The notes beneath the pieces are model-generated. The model saw only the letters and a list, made by a program, of their open reading frames with translations. It made no database searches and was not told where the DNA came from. The position numbers and the translations under genes were made by a program. From Gigaspora rosea (Eukaryota > Glomeromycota > Glomeromycetes > Diversisporales > Gigasporaceae): a DNA stretch of 64,000 nucleotides. The stretch is taken from positions 379,856-443,855 of the forward strand of contig QKWP01000033.1 of assembly GCA_003550325.1 (NCBI GenBank), read 5' to 3'. Positions 36,078-49,329 of this stretch are shown one piece after another; the stretch's first letter is position 1; every line of letters begins with the position of its first letter.

Positions 36078-36400
36078 TAGTGATTTGAACTGAGAAAATT
36101 TTCCTTAATTAGTTAACTGAACCAAAAGATTTGGTGTCAACCGATTCAACCGATTAACGGGAATTCTCGGACCTTTACTCAAATTTTTGCCTTGTCTACT
36201 ATGTTTATTCTTTTTTTTTTCAGAACTTTTTAGAACTTTTTGGAACCTTTGCTCTTTTATGATGTTATTTACATTTTGTCAACCGATTCTCAACCGGTTG
36301 TACAGGTTAACCGATTAAGCACTTACTCAACTGGTTACCCGAAATTTATTCAGTTCGGGTCGGTTAACCGATTATAGCCCAACCAAGATTTAAATCACTA
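36078..36400. mobile_element. hAT-like MITE of AACCGATT units, 8-bp TSD
   Basis: Ends TAGTGATTTGAAC and TAGTGATTTAAAT (inverted), with AACAAAAC at 36070-36077 and 36401-36408. The interior has many CAACCGATT/GGTTAACCG words. Confidence 0.8.
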
Positions 36401-36408
36401 AACAAAAC

Positions 36409-37280
36409 AAATATAAAAAATAAAAAAAAAATACAAAGTTTCAGGTCAATTAAAACCTGGCACAAACTATTGTAAAAATTATATGATATTAAAAAAAGTA
36501 GTTTATACTAGCATCAGGGCACGTCCTTTCGTCTGTGCTATAATTAATTATAAAAAAAAGTTATATACAGATGGTAAAATGTGACTTGATATTAGCAGAT
36601 ATATAAATAATATAAATTATTTAGTATAGTAAAATCCATTAGTATTTAGTAAAGCAGCTAATTATAACCAAAATTGCTAATCTAAAGCATATCAGATGAA
36701 ATTGTAATAAACTATAAAAAAATTACAGGTTCTGTTGTTTGTAATTTATAGTTCCCTTTTGATTAACTGTATTTACTAATAATTTTAATAGTTAAAAAAA
36801 GTATGTGGTACTGCTTTTAAAAGTATTGCCCAATTTATTTTAAACTTTAATATAATGCCTAAAAGTTAAGACTATAATTATGCTTTATTGCTAGAATAAA
36901 TGATTTAAATAACTTATAAATGTACAAACTATGTGTGAAAATTTTATTAATTTCCTTATCTTTATTATGCTAAAGTTTTAATTACTTATTCTTATAATTT
37001 TAAGAATATTTTTGCGAGAATTTTATTTTTTGAATATTAATTTTAAATTAAATATTCAAAATTGCTTTTATTATATGTATAATTGTAGTTTTCAAACATA
37101 TGTTTACTTTATCAAAACTTAACTTCTTTTAATTCCTTTATCTACTTTATATTTAAAAAACAAAAAGAAAATGTAATGGCACGATTTTTGCTAATATGAG
37201 TAAAAAAAATAATTTAAAAAAAATTATATACGTACAAAACAAAGCTGATATGCTTTAGCATGAAATTTAACAACATTTAG
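36409..37280. other. AT-rich DNA, no gene seen
   Basis: Homopolymer runs and short ORFs only. Confidence 0.4.
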
Positions 37281-37283
37281 TAA

Positions 37284-38420
37284 GGGAAGTGCAGAAATTA
37301 CGTAATTTTTTAGGGGGTGGGGGGTCCCCAAATATCACGTCCTATATATATATAGTATAAATAGCTAATCATATTAATAAAGAAAATTGATTTTTAGTTA
37401 ATCGCAGATAGTTGCTACATAGTAAAATCTAAATTTTACTAAGCAAATCGAAAAAAATCGATTAAGTAAACTTATTTAGCAGATCAAAATACACTTACCA
37501 CAAAATTTTCATAAGGGGGCATCCAGAAATAACGTTATACAAGAGGGGGAAGGGGGTCTGACAAAATATAACGTTTTTTCTCTTAAGTAGGGGGGATCAA
37601 AAAAATATAACGCAATTTTTTTAAAAAAAATCGTCCAAAAACTGATCCAGTGGTCCAAATTTAATGATTTTGGTACCATTCGATTCGTCTCGGTAAGAGG
37701 AGTCGAATGGTACCAATTTCATTTCATTTGGACCACTGGATCAAAGGTATTGGCCAAATACTATTGGTTACTATGTTTTCTTATAAAATGACTATAAAAT
37801 CAATAGTTTTTTTTGGGAATAACTATTGATCCAGTAATCCAAATAAAATGATTTTGGTATTATTGGATTCGTCTCACTGAGATGAATCGAATGGTACCTA
37901 AACCATCCAAATCGGATCACTTGTCAAATATATTCAAGTTTTTGTAAAATTTTTTATATAAACATACGGATTTTGAAAATTTTTTTTATAGTAGAGGGGG
38001 ATCAAGCGCTACTATGAGGGGGTACATAACGTTATTTATGGATGCCCCCTAAGTATTAGAGAACTTTTTATTATTTAACTTTTAACTTTTACGTTCGTCA
38101 AATATATTTTTTAAAAAATTTTAATTTTTTCGTCGAACGTAAAAATCAAAAGACAATTAATAAAAAATTCTCCAAAACTTATAAAAAATTTTGTAGTAAA
38201 TGTATTTTGATTTGCTGAATAAGTTTACTTAATCGATTTTTTTTGATTTGCTTAGTAAAATTTAGACTTTACTATGTAGCGACTTTTGTCGATTGTGGGG
38301 TAGCTTATTTTCAGGTTAATGATGTTTTTAAGTTTTTTTAAATTTGATTGGTCAATAGTCCTATCACTAGGGGGGGTCAGGACCTATGTAAACCTAATTA
38401 CGTGATTTATTGCACTTTCC
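37284..38420. mobile_element. TIR element, TSD TAA, containing a nested element
   Basis: Ends GGGAAGTGCAGAAATTACGT and GGAAAGTGCAATAAATCACG are inverted, with TAA at 37281-37283 and 38421-38423. It has symmetric internal halves and no ORF. 37515-38049 is inserted in its middle. Confidence 0.8.
37515..38049. mobile_element. GGGGGCATCC-type element, intact copy, TSD TAA
   Basis: 535 bp with ends GGGGGCATCCAGAAATAACG and GGGGGCATCCATAAATAACG (inverted) and TAA at 37512-37514 and 38050-38052. Non-coding with an internally symmetric layout around GGTACCATTCGATTC. This is the best reference copy for the other members in the window. Confidence 0.85.
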
Positions 38421-38709
38421 TAATACAATTCCTATTGTTAGTTAATGCAATGACAATAGTGGTCTATAATATCACAAATACTATATAATAGCATTATATA
38501 TTTAGTAATTTAAAGCTTCTCTAAACATAATATTCTTAGTATAAATGCCGTCTTTTCTTTGAATTCATCCATTTTCAACAGCTACTTTAATATTCTGCAT
38601 TTCGCATACTCTAGACATAGCTACATACAATTTCTATGTAAAAAGACTGGCCGGGAAAGATAAAGACCAATATGAAGAAGGGTTGGACCTTGGGACTTGT
38701 TTATTGTAA

Positions 38710-39912
38710 GGGAGCTTCCAGAAATCAGCTGATTTCTGGGTGGGTGGGTCAGCTGAAGTATCAGGTGTAATTCCGGCCAATGTTGCAAAATTATTTTTGA
38801 CCAAAATTATAGATTTATTAATAATATTTATAATTAATAACTTTTGATCTACTGGACCAAATTTGATGATTCAACTACCAAAATGATCATCTCAATGAGA
38901 GGATCCTAGCGAGCCCAAAATTGTTAAAATCCAATCACAGGATTCTGTGATCTGAATAGATTTGTGTTACTATAAAAGTTCTATAATTTATTAAATAATT
39001 ATAACAGGACCCCGGACATATAGTACAGAGGTCATACGTTACACAATTCAGCAAAAACCCCGAAATTTAAGAAGCAAAAAAACAGTTTTTGGCAATTATC
39101 TTGGCATCCAGTGGTCCAATTTGAATGAACTTTTTTTAAAATGAAGCTCTCAGTGAGGCGTATCTAACAAAAAAAAGTTCATTCAATTCTGATTACTGGA
39201 TCGGAAGTTATTTAAATAAATAGATTTTGACGTTTTTAGCAAATTAGGTCAAAATTGGCCAAAATCTAGTTATGACCTATATGAGAGATGTCCGGGGTCC
39301 TATTATAACCCATTTATAGTAACACAAATTGATTTCGATCTTAGGATCCTGTGATTGGATTTTAACAATTTTGGGCTTATTAGAATCCTCTCATTGAGAG
39401 GATCATTTTGGTAGTAAAATTATCGAAATCGGCCCAGTAGATCAGAAGTTATTAACAATTAAATATTAAATTTTAATTATTAATAACTTCTGATCTACTG
39501 GGCCGATTTCGATAAATTTACTACCAAAATGATCCTCTCAATGAGAGGATTCTAACAAGCCCAAAATTGTTAAAATCCAATCACAGATCGAAATAAATTT
39601 GTATTACTATAAATGGTTTATAATTATTTAATATATTATAGAACTTTTATAGTAACACAAATCTATTTCGATCACAGGATCCTGTGATTGGATTTTAACA
39701 ATTATGGGCTCACTAGAATCCTCTCGTTGAGAGGATCATTTTGGTAGTTAAATCATCAAATTTGGTCCAGTAGATCAAAAGTTATTTACTATTAAATGTT
39801 ATATTTAACTTTTTAATAATCGTAAATCTGATTGGCTAATTGGGGTATCAGGTGTGGGTGGGTGGGGGTAGGCTCATAGTAAACAAAAATCAGCTAATTT
39901 CTAGAAGCTCCC
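38710..39912. mobile_element. Foldback/TIR element in the Helitron helicase, TSD TAA
   Basis: Ends GGGAGCTTCCAGAAATCAGC and GGGAGCTTCTAGAAATTAGC are inverted, with TAA at 38707-38709 and 39913-39915. Removing it restores the helicase motif F-A-L-T-I-N-K-S-Q-G. The inside consists of repeated inverted segments around CAATGAGAGGATTCTA and no ORF. It contains the 39006-39301 insertion. The 3-bp TSD suggests PIF/Harbinger-type mobilisation. Confidence 0.85.
39006..39301. mobile_element. AGGACCCCG-type element, 8-bp TSD
   Basis: Ends AGGACCCCGGACAT and their inverted copy, flanked by ATTATAAC at 38998-39005 and 39302-39309. 296 bp, non-coding. Nested in the 38710-39912 foldback. Same family as 1513-1693 and 52321-52515. 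hAT-like by TSD size. Confidence 0.85.
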
Positions 39913-40705
39913 TAAGAGCAAATGCTAAATGTATAGGAAATTGTTTTCTTTTTAGCATAAAAGGCAATCCTGTCTTCTAATACTAAAATAGGAATCCTAA
40001 GAATAAAAACATGTTTGCCTTAATGACTTCCTGTCACTATTTCAGCATCAATTGTATGCATATGTAAACCACGACAAATAAGTCAAGTTCTATTGCAAAG
40101 ACCATTAACGGGGGTCCAAGTTCCTGAGCAACATTATTGGAACATTGATCTTTAAAACAAGTATATGCGGAGGAAGCCCTTGTGGTGTTAATGTATTAAG
40201 AAACTCAATTGGATAGAGATTAAGAGTATTTTCAGGCACAGAATCAAAGCTGAAATACGTATATTGTTCTCTAGAAAATTTTTTTACTATTTGCTTGTTA
40301 ATTTCATCAACAGTATTGTTTAAAGATATAAGTATTGTTCTTTTAGTAATAAAGTCAGTGTTTGTAGAATTTGTAGCTAGATTGGAATAGATGGCATCTA
40401 GTAATAAACTAATATAATCTTGTTCATTTTGTGCGGTAATAACAATGCTATCAGGAAGCTGAATTAAGTTATTTCCTATAGTAGGTTTAGTACCATTCTC
40501 TATTCTTAGTAAGTATTCTGAAAATTCTTTTGCTTCATGGTTAGTAGCTTGAGAAATTTGCATATTAGTAGTCAAAGTAAATAAACTCATATACATGACT
40601 TATTAAGAGCAGCATTAACTATTTGAGATCTAGTACCTTTGTGAACTAAAAGTAATACTTGCCTAAAATCTCCTCCAAATAAAACTATTTTTCCACCAAA
40701 TGGAA

Positions 40706-41642
40706 TAGAGATCCAATCCGTAATCCTATTAATCCGGATTAATCCTATTATTTATATTTGATATATATATCCGGATTTAGTATTTTAAATAGGATTCATC
40801 CGTTTTTAAATCGGACATTTTTGGGCCACGTGATGCAAATTCTGGTAAATTATTTGACAAGAATTTATCATCACGGGGCCCAAAAAATGTCTGGATCAGT
40901 ATGGTACTGATTTTAAAAATTCGGGGTGTACTATACTGATATGCTCACCCACACCAATTGATTTGCGAAAATACTAATCGATACCATACCGGTACCATAC
41001 TGTAATTTCCCATACAATACAATTCTGGTCGTCCGTACAGAAATTTTTTTTCGGTAAGTTTTGTAAAAAAATTTTACAGTAAATTGGGATAGAAATCAAA
41101 TGTTAATTCCAATACGAAACCATACTGGATTGGGGTGTTCGATACCTATGAAAATCAAATCTTTATGTGGTATCATATAAAATTCTAATAAGATAATTAA
41201 TTTATCTAGAGTTACAGTCCGGATAGCGTTTATCCGAATAATTATCGAGTGCCACCCATCCGGGCCAAATCACTAGTAATAACTAAAAAAAACTTACATT
41301 AATTTGTTATAGAACTTCCTACACTAAAATTTGATCTTAATCTTTTGATACACAAAAATTAATTATATTTCGCATAGCTCACTGCATTTGTCTGACACGT
41401 TTTTTGTTAATTTATTAAATTCGAAATTGACATTTCATTTTGTTAGATACAGTATTTGAAATAAACTATTTGTAGCCAAATTCGTAAATGTAATGAGTAA
41501 AGTGATAGCACTTTGTGCTCATATAGAATCCGGATTCAATAATTGAATTCGGATTTATCCAGATTCGGATTATCATCCGGATACACAAAGTAGAATCCGA
41601 ATTTAATCCGGATGGCCCTTAAAGAATAGGATCGAAACACTA
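40706..41642. mobile_element. hAT-like non-autonomous element in the Helitron helicase
   Basis: Ends TAGAGATCCAATCC and TAGTGTTTCGATCC (inverted) with AAATGGAA at 40698-40705 and 41643-41650. Removing it joins N-E-L-P-F to G-G-K-I-V-L-F-G-G-D, a normal Pif1 helicase motif. The inside is rich in AATCCGGATT-like words. The ends match those of the 5.36-kb element at 19089-24443. Confidence 0.85.
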
Positions 41643-42015
41643 AAATGGAAGCTCATTCTTCATAATGTATTTTAATGTTCTATCAACAGCCTCATGAGTA
41701 TGACGATGTGTCATTGAAATTTCATCCCAAATAATAAGTACAGTCTCTTTAAGTAACTTGGCCAAATCACTTTCTTTATCAATATTGCAAGTTGAATTTT
41801 CATCTAACATAGAAATTGGTATTTTAAACCTCAAGTGCGCAGTGTGCCCACCATGTAACAATAAGGCGGCGATGCCAGAAGATGTCACTGCTAATGCAAT
41901 AAGCTGACTGTTCGTAAGTAAATAAGAAGGCATTCATAAAGATATGTTTTACCACTCCCTGCAGGGCTATCAACAAAAAGTATTCCATTATTTCTTTAGT
42001 CTATAAGTTTCAATA

Positions 42016-42336
42016 CTGTATATTTCTGAAAATAAGCTACCTTTTTTGGGCCAAAAATTACACAAAAAAACGTGGGGTAGCTTACTTTCAGTATAGACAT
42101 TTTTGAAAAATTAAAAAACGTACTAATAAAAAGTTGTCCAAATGAACCAAATTTTATTAAAAGTGTATTTTGATGCGCTGAACAACTTTACTTAATTGAA
42201 CTTTTGAAGTTTACTTAGTAAAAAAAAGGTTTATATATAGCAACTGCTAACGTATTTTTTGAGATTTTTGAAAAAAATCAGGGGGTAGCACTGGGGTAGC
42301 TTATTTTTGGAGTAGCTTATTTTCGGGAATATACGG
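42016..42336. mobile_element. MITE (CCGTATATTCC family) in the Helitron helicase, TSD TA
   Basis: Inverted ends CTGTATATTTCTGAAAATAA and CCGTATATTCCCGAAAATAA with TA at 42014-42015 and 42337-42338. Excision restores D-A-V-L-K-L-I-D just before Walker A. Same family as 13816-14110 (similar interior) and 8390-8515. Confidence 0.85.
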
Positions 42337-44844
42337 TACTGCATCAAATATTATGTGCTGACCTTCATTTAGAGTACTTACTTTGGCAATATCTTCAGGT
42401 GTAATATGATAATTTAATTCTTTTAAAAGCAATTGTGACAATTTATTTCAAGCAACAACTCTGGTAAATCAAAATCAGAAACACTTTTTGAATGCCATTG
42501 TAAAACTAAGTTTTCTCTTTGAAGGACTGCTTGAACTCTAAGTGGACCATCAGGAATGTCTCTATACGCAAAATCCTCTGCTATAGCATCAAAATTTTCA
42601 GTCCATAACTGATACATATCTGTAACGCCTCCAAAAATTAATAATATCGCAAAAAGTTCCTGTAATTGGTCAGGCATCTGAAAATTTCTAGCTTCACTTA
42701 TGCATAATCAGTATTTATTATCATTTTGAAGAAAACCTCTATATAGTGTACTTTCTTTAAAGTATCGTATTTGATACTATTTACTGTTTTGAGAACATCG
42801 AAACTTGTGGGCCCTTTTACCTTTGTTAATAATAAACAAAAGTAATACCTCTCACCTGAATAATGCAATTATGTACAAAATAGCATTCCTAATGAATTAA
42901 TAGTACAGTTCCCGATTAGTAAAAACAATATTCAATTTACATACAGTTTTTTGAATTCTAAAAAAATTCTTTAAAGCACTAATTACAATAGTTAGCAAAA
43001 TCAAAATTTTCAGATTCTTTGAAAGAACAGTATGCAAATAAACATTTTTTTCTTAATCGGAATCAGTACCCAACTTATTAGAAATTGTATTTTGCTATTC
43101 AGTTATTATCTAAATATTTAAAAAGTCAAGCTTGTTTTTTGTTAATAAATTTAAAAAGAATTGTTTACTTTCACCAGGATGCGCCATATATATTCTTTCA
43201 ATATTGCCTCCACATTGTTGTCTTTTTCAAGTTTTTGTTAAATAGTGTAAAGGAAAATCAGCATATAGTATGTTTCTTGTATCTAAATCTTGTGCATTCA
43301 TTCTAAAATATTCAGTAAGAGTTGTTTGATAGTTTTGTTCTTCTTCCATAAACTCTTCTAAATTACTATCTCCATCTACAATAACTCTTTGCTGATCTTT
43401 AAGATATACTTGTAAACATGTTACAACAAGATTCATTCCATTCATTTTAAAACCTAGAATTCTCAAAGCAGCTTCTGGAGCTAAGACCCAGCATGCTTTA
43501 ACAAAATTTCAAATTTCATCAATTACAATAGGCTGATCTTGTATTTCATTTTGTTGAGATTTACTAGTCAATTCTATCATTGCTCTATTATGACCTTTAT
43601 AAACATATTTAAACAGATATTTAATTGTCTTTATGCTAGCGCAAACTTCCACATTTATATGACAGTTATACTTAGCACAAAGAAAGTTGTTGTAGGGAAC
43701 AATTCATCGATTATTCAATTGTATTATTCTATTTCTTACTCTAATTTCAACATATTGATTGTCTTGACGGTAATGGTATATTGGATAAGAATCTTTTCCT
43801 TAAACAGTTTCCTTCTGAAATTGCTTTGGATACTCTTTACTGCATTATTTATAACCTGTTTCATCATCTACTATGCAAGGTGCATTAAGATTAAATTCAC
43901 TATATGAACTATGAACCATATTAGAAATAACTGTCACATATGTTTTGGGATTAACTGTCTTATTAGGAATTTTAGCACTGACAATAGCATTGTAATTATC
44001 AGGAGTTTTTAGCTTGTCTTCTGAATGGAGTATTATCAAAATATGAACATGTGGAAGTCCACGTTTTTGAAATTCTATAATATGAACATGGCCAATAACA
44101 CGTCCAAATATTTTATGTTCAAAAAGATCAGCCTTTAATTCTTGAAATTTTTCTCGAAAAACACATACTATATAGTTAAAAATTTAATTAGTACTTAATA
44201 ATAATAAGATAAAATAAATTAAACTAAAAATAAAAAAATTAAAAAAACAAAAAAACTAAAACTAAAAAAATGTTAATATAAATTAATAAAATAAAGAAAA
44301 AAACAAATAATATAAAATAAAAAGAAAATACTTTAAAATACTTGTAATATCAGGTTGATCTTGTACAGTTTGACCAGGTAGTAATAGAGTTTGAATTTCA
44401 GGCCACTTAGGATTGATGTCATAGTAATAAATAAATCAGATTTACCAATACGTAATAATGCTATAGCATTTTGATACCATTGCATTATATCTTGAGGCCT
44501 TCAATAAACATAGACAGAAGAATTATTCTACGACCGATATGTTTTGGATTATTATCTCCATTCAAAACAGCATTCTGAAGACCTTGATAAAGATCATTAC
44601 AAATCTTTCTTTGATTTTCTCAATAAAATTTAACCAATCTGCTTCAATTTTTATATACATATCAACAACAAATTGCTAAAAGAGTCTTCCTGCTTGCAGT
44701 AGTAGATTAGTCTGATTGGGCTGAATCTGAAGACGATATGTATAATAATCCATAGCAGTAACATATCTTCTTTGTCATATTGTATTGGTACTGTGGTTAT
44801 TTTGTTGTGAATCATTATATTTAATATAATTGTCTCTACTATTA

Positions 44845-45895
44845 GGGGGCATCCATAAATAATGTTATGTGCCCCCATGGGGGCATCCATAAATAACGTT
44901 ATGTACCCCCTCATAGTAGCGCTGGACCAGTGCTGGACCCCCCCTCTACTATATAAAAAAATTTTTCAAAATCCGTATGTTTATATATAAAATTTTACAA
45001 AAACTTGAATATATTGTGACACAGTGATCCGATTTGGGTGATTTAGGTACCATTCGATTCGTCTCAGTGAGACGAATCCAATGATACCAAAATCATTTCA
45101 TTTGGATCACCGGATCAATAGTTATTCACAAAAAACTATTGATTTTTTAGTAATTTTATAAGAAAACATAATAACCAATAGTATTTGGCCAATAAAATTT
45201 GATTCAGTAATCCAAATGAAATAAAATTGGTACCATTCGACTCCTCTCACTGAGATGAATCGAATGGTACCAAAATCATTAAATTTGGACCACTGGTTCG
45301 ATTTTTAGCCAATTTTTTCTAAAAAAATTATGTTATATTTTTTTGACCACCCCCTACTTATTGAGAAAAACGTTATTGTTCGTCCAGCCCCCTCTTGTAT
45401 AACATTATTTATGGATGCCCCCATATAGTAGCGCTTGACCCCTCTCGACTATATAAAAAAAACTTTCAAAATCTGTATGTTTATATATAAAATTTTATAA
45501 AAACTTGAATATTTTCTAATATAGTGGATGTCTCAGTAAGACGAATCCAATGATACCAAAATCATTTCAGTTGGATTACTGGATCAAAAGTTATTTACAA
45601 AAAACAATTGATTTTATAGTAATTTTTAAGAAACATAATAACCAATAGTATTTGGCCAATAACTTTTGATCCAGTGATCCAAATGAAATGAAATTAGTAC
45701 TATTCGACTCCTCTTACTAAGACGAATCAAATGGTACCAAAAGCATTAATTTTGGACCATGGATTTAGTTTTTAACAATTTTTTCTAAAAAAATTGTATT
45801 ATATTTTTTTGACTCCCTTCTACTTAAGAGAAAAAACGTTATATTTTGTCAGACCCTCTCCTTCCTCTTGTATGACGTTATTTCTGGATACTCCC
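44845..45895. mobile_element. GGGGGCATCC-type element with a second copy nested near its left end
   Basis: The outer copy starts GGGGGCATCCATAAATAATG at 44845 after TTA and ends in a diverged GGATACTCCC at 45895. An inner copy occupies 44879-45422 with clear ends GGGGGCATCC and GGATGCCCCC. The target duplication of the inner copy is not clear. It interrupts the N-terminal half of the Helitron. Confidence 0.75.
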
Positions 45896-46115
45896 GTATC
45901 TAAAGTTGGTTCATAATATATAGTATTTTACGTGGAGCCCACCCTTGTTCACCATAAAGAAACAAAAGAGAATATGTTATCGGATTATAATATCTACTAA
46001 ATTCAGAGATTCTTATCAAATAACCCATTAAAGTGTGTAATATAATATCACGTGTTTGGTTTGTGTTGCAGCATGGGATATATCATCATCTACCCAAATC
46101 ACAGCAACTTGTAAA

Positions 46116-46401
46116 TAGGGTTCCTCAAATTCAAATCAAATCAAATATTGGGTCAATTTGAATTTGATCAAATCAAATTGACCCTGATTTGAATTTGATT
46201 TGATTCAAATATTTGGATTTGAATTTGATTTAAATTTGAATTTTTAATAGTAATTTTTAAATCAGATCAAATATTTGTCAAATCAAATCAAATTTGGCCA
46301 GATTTGAATTTGATCAAATCAAATATAGTCAAATTTGAATTTGAATTTGATCAAATATTTGATTCAAATATTTGAAGATCAAATCAAATTGCAGAACCCT
46401 A
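46116..46401. mobile_element. hAT-like MITE with ATTTGAATTTGATT arrays, 8-bp TSD
   Basis: Ends TAGGGTTCC and GAACCCTA are inverted, flanked by CTTGTAAA at 46108-46115 and 46402-46409. Excision restores Helitron residues A-P-T-A-L-Q-V-A-V-I-W-V. The interior is short repeats of ATTTGAATTTGATC-like words. A related array lies at about 13390-13750. Confidence 0.85.
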
Positions 46402-47260
46402 CTTGTAAAGCCGTTGGAGCATTATAAGTTCTTTAATCAAGTCCCGAAATATTGATATAAATACACATTACCAAATTTTTAATATTTTTCATAGGTAAGT
46501 TAGCAATACTTTGAAAGTTAGTAACATAGGAGTTTACTTGATCAAGCATGTTCTTTAAACCTTGCAGTATAGTTGGACTTAGATTTGAATTTTGGATGGT
46601 AATCAATCAATGTTAAAGCTCGTGTTGGGTATTCCAGATATATATTTGCAAATATTGTAGTATAGATTCACACTCTGGTAATAAAGAACCAATTCGATAA
46701 TGAAATACACCTTGTACACAGTAAGTATAAACTCTATCCCTTGAATTAGCAAGCTTACGATCAAATTTAATACCTAAAGAAGTGAAGATAAATACTGAAT
46801 TATAAAGACGAATTTTAGAAAAAAATTTTTTATTATAATCATCTTCATTAGAAAAAAGCTATTGCAAAAATAATGGAATAACTGGTTCAGATAATATGAC
46901 TTTTCTATTAGAGCTTTCAGAAGGTAACTTAAATGCATTACAATAGGTACAATTAACATAGTTCATGGTATTAATAAGATGAGGTATGGAATAATTGCTT
47001 GACATTTCAGAGAAGTTATATGCAAGCTTGAGTAGTCTAGGATTGTTGACGCGTCGATAACGATGTGCTTATGTATTATGTTCAGTACGTTGATGATGCT
47101 CTTCTTCAGTTTTTCTGACCTTTGTTGATGCTTAGTTGAGGCATCTTGTTGCTGATAGTTACAACGTGCTTCAACAATTTCATTTGCTCTACTTTTATGT
47201 TTTCATGCAGCATTAACTTCTCTTTGTTCTTGAGCTAAATAGTATTTTTTCTATACGGCA

Positions 47261-49329
47261 TGAGAGATACGTAAGTATGCGACTTTTGTTTTTTTGAAAA
47301 GTGAAAAAATAAAAAATAAGAAATCAAGCGCATAAATATTTGGCACATGCACTATTTATACAAATGGCGGAGTTAAAACGCTCTTTTTTTTTAATAAATA
47401 TGAAATCAAGCGCATACTTATTTGGCACATGCGCTATTTATACAAACGGCAGAGTTAAAAACACTTTTTTTTTTAAATAAATATTTTATATGAGTGTAAT
47501 AAAAACTGAATCACATAACAAACTACGATACAGTATGAGCGTAAGCTACAATATAATATGAGTGTAATAGAATTATACCAGATACATAACATACTACGGC
47601 ATAGATTTTGTATGTAGTTGTTATAGTAGAAAAATTATATTTTTGTATAATTTTCTAATTGTTTATTTTTTATTTTTAAAGCTATATATATTGGACGTTA
47701 AGTCTTAGTAGTATTGTTGTTTGTCTCGTATTGTTGTTTTGTAGATTAATACGATTATAAAAATCGTATATTAGCCTCTATTATTATTTAGTGAAGTACA
47801 ACAATGAGCATAATTTTGGTATTGGATTCCAGTTACATGAGCTCATTAGTATAGCGCTAAACATGTATTCCAGTCACGGGCCGCATGATTTATGATCAGA
47901 TCACTAAATTATGCGGACATATTATTAATCAGGGGTATGCCGAACATTCATGTCCGTCCATGTATACAGCTATATAGATCGACACGGATCAACCTGAAAA
48001 TGCAAATAAGTAATTCTAACTTACACATATGTAGATCACACGATGTAGATCATCTGATAACGATCCAAATCACGGTACCCAAATTCGACCAATCAGATTG
48101 TTTAAACGTGACAGACAGACATTAAAACTTTAGTAATATAGATTTTAACCAAACTCAAATTATCATATATAGATAAAAAAACTATTGCTAGATAAAAGAA
48201 ATCTTAATCTAAAAGACTATAAAAATAGGCAAGTATAATTTTGACATATAGTTAAAATATTAATTTTCTCTTTTGTTTACTTCTAAGCACATGTACTGCT
48301 GTATATTTGTTTCATAAACAAACAACTAAATTAGAAAGGTATAAACAATACTAATCTTTTGTTGAGAATAAGCTAAAATGCCTACTTTCGACAAAAAACT
48401 TGAAAAACTAAAACACAAAAAAATAAAAGAAGTGGTTCAACTTGAATTTGTAAATATATTTATAAAAGATTTGTAGCAAATAAAATAAAATACAAATAGC
48501 TTAAATAAAATTAAGTATTTAACAAAACCTCTTCTAGTTCTGTTAAGAATTAACTATACTCTATAGTTTTTGTATCCATTCCAAAGAAACAAATTTTATA
48601 AAATTTTTTTTAACTTTTTTTTTTAGTTATATACAAGTTGATTCTTGTTTCAAAATATTTTAAAAGAAGTCTTATAATAAAAATTTGTATTTTAACTAGA
48701 GTTTTCTACAGATCAATATTTTAAAAAAAGTTGGTTCAAATAGTGTTCAAATCATACATGCTACTGAAATTAATTTTTGAAAAATGCCTATTTCAGGTTT
48801 CCAAAAATAAATTAAAAATTTTTTATAAAGATGATTATATATTTATGTTCCTTATAATTTTGTCTATTTAAAAAAATTTCAGATTTTAAGTAAAATAGAT
48901 CAAAACAATTTTAGAAAAAAATTTTAATTTTGTGTTTCAAAACCCAAAATAATTTTGTCACTATGTATAGTTCAAATAATTAGCAAAAAAAGTTTGATTT
49001 ATATTTTTGACTAGAGATATTTTTCAAAAATTATATCTGTATTATAGTAATAGATTTTTGTTAATAGTTGGATCATAAAAGTTGTTACTTGAATTTTATT
49101 ATTTAGAGTAAAAAATTCTAAAGCATCTATTTAATAACAAAGAAATACAAAATAGTTTAGCTAGTACAAATTTACAATAAGCCTTTTAGGGCCATGTAAA
49201 GCCAAAAAACCAAAAGATTAAAAACCTGTTTGGAGTAAAAAAATACTAGCTTTTGATAGTACTAAATTAAATAGCAAACCAGAAAAACTGAACAATATAG
49301 GATATTAAAAAAGGCTCTTACAAATTTGG
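47261..49329. other. AT-rich DNA upstream of the Helitron coding part
   Basis: 47324-47480 is a tandem duplication of about 80 bp (CAAGCGCATA...TTTGGCACATGC). 47740-47780 has a TACGATTATAAAAATCGTA hairpin. 47850-48120 is less AT-rich. One Helitron end may lie here but was not identified. No gene seen. Confidence 0.4.

Larger units (their letters stand above)
38520..47260 (-). pseudogene. Decayed Helitron: Rep (HUH) plus Pif1-like helicase protein
   Basis: Read on the minus strand this is one Helitron polyprotein in order. It starts with a charged N-terminal part (about 47260-47000) and a segment with RDRVYTYCVQGVFHYRIGSL. An IWVDDD region and a segment with LYQGLQNAVLNGDNN follow. The Rep core has GLPHVHILI near 44060, with the two histidines of the HUH metal site, then NAPC, KYNCHINVEVC and YLFKYVYKGH. 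The helicase follows: SPAGSGKTYLYE (Walker A, about 41985-41945), LIIWDEISM (Walker B), PF/GGKIVLFGGDFRQV, PIEFLN and, near the end, LAFAL/TINKSQGP with LYVAMSRV. Slashes mark sites where younger elements are inserted. Helitrons replicate by rolling circle through single-strand nicking. Several stops and frameshifts (for example about 44415, 41945 and 40590) make it inactive. The 5' TC and 3' CTRR ends were not identified. Confidence 0.85.

Noticed and set aside
47740-48130. The Helitron 5' or 3' terminus at the TACGATTATAAAAATCGTA hairpin
   Set aside because: A Helitron 3' hairpin should lie on the other side of the gene for this orientation, and no CTRR end follows.
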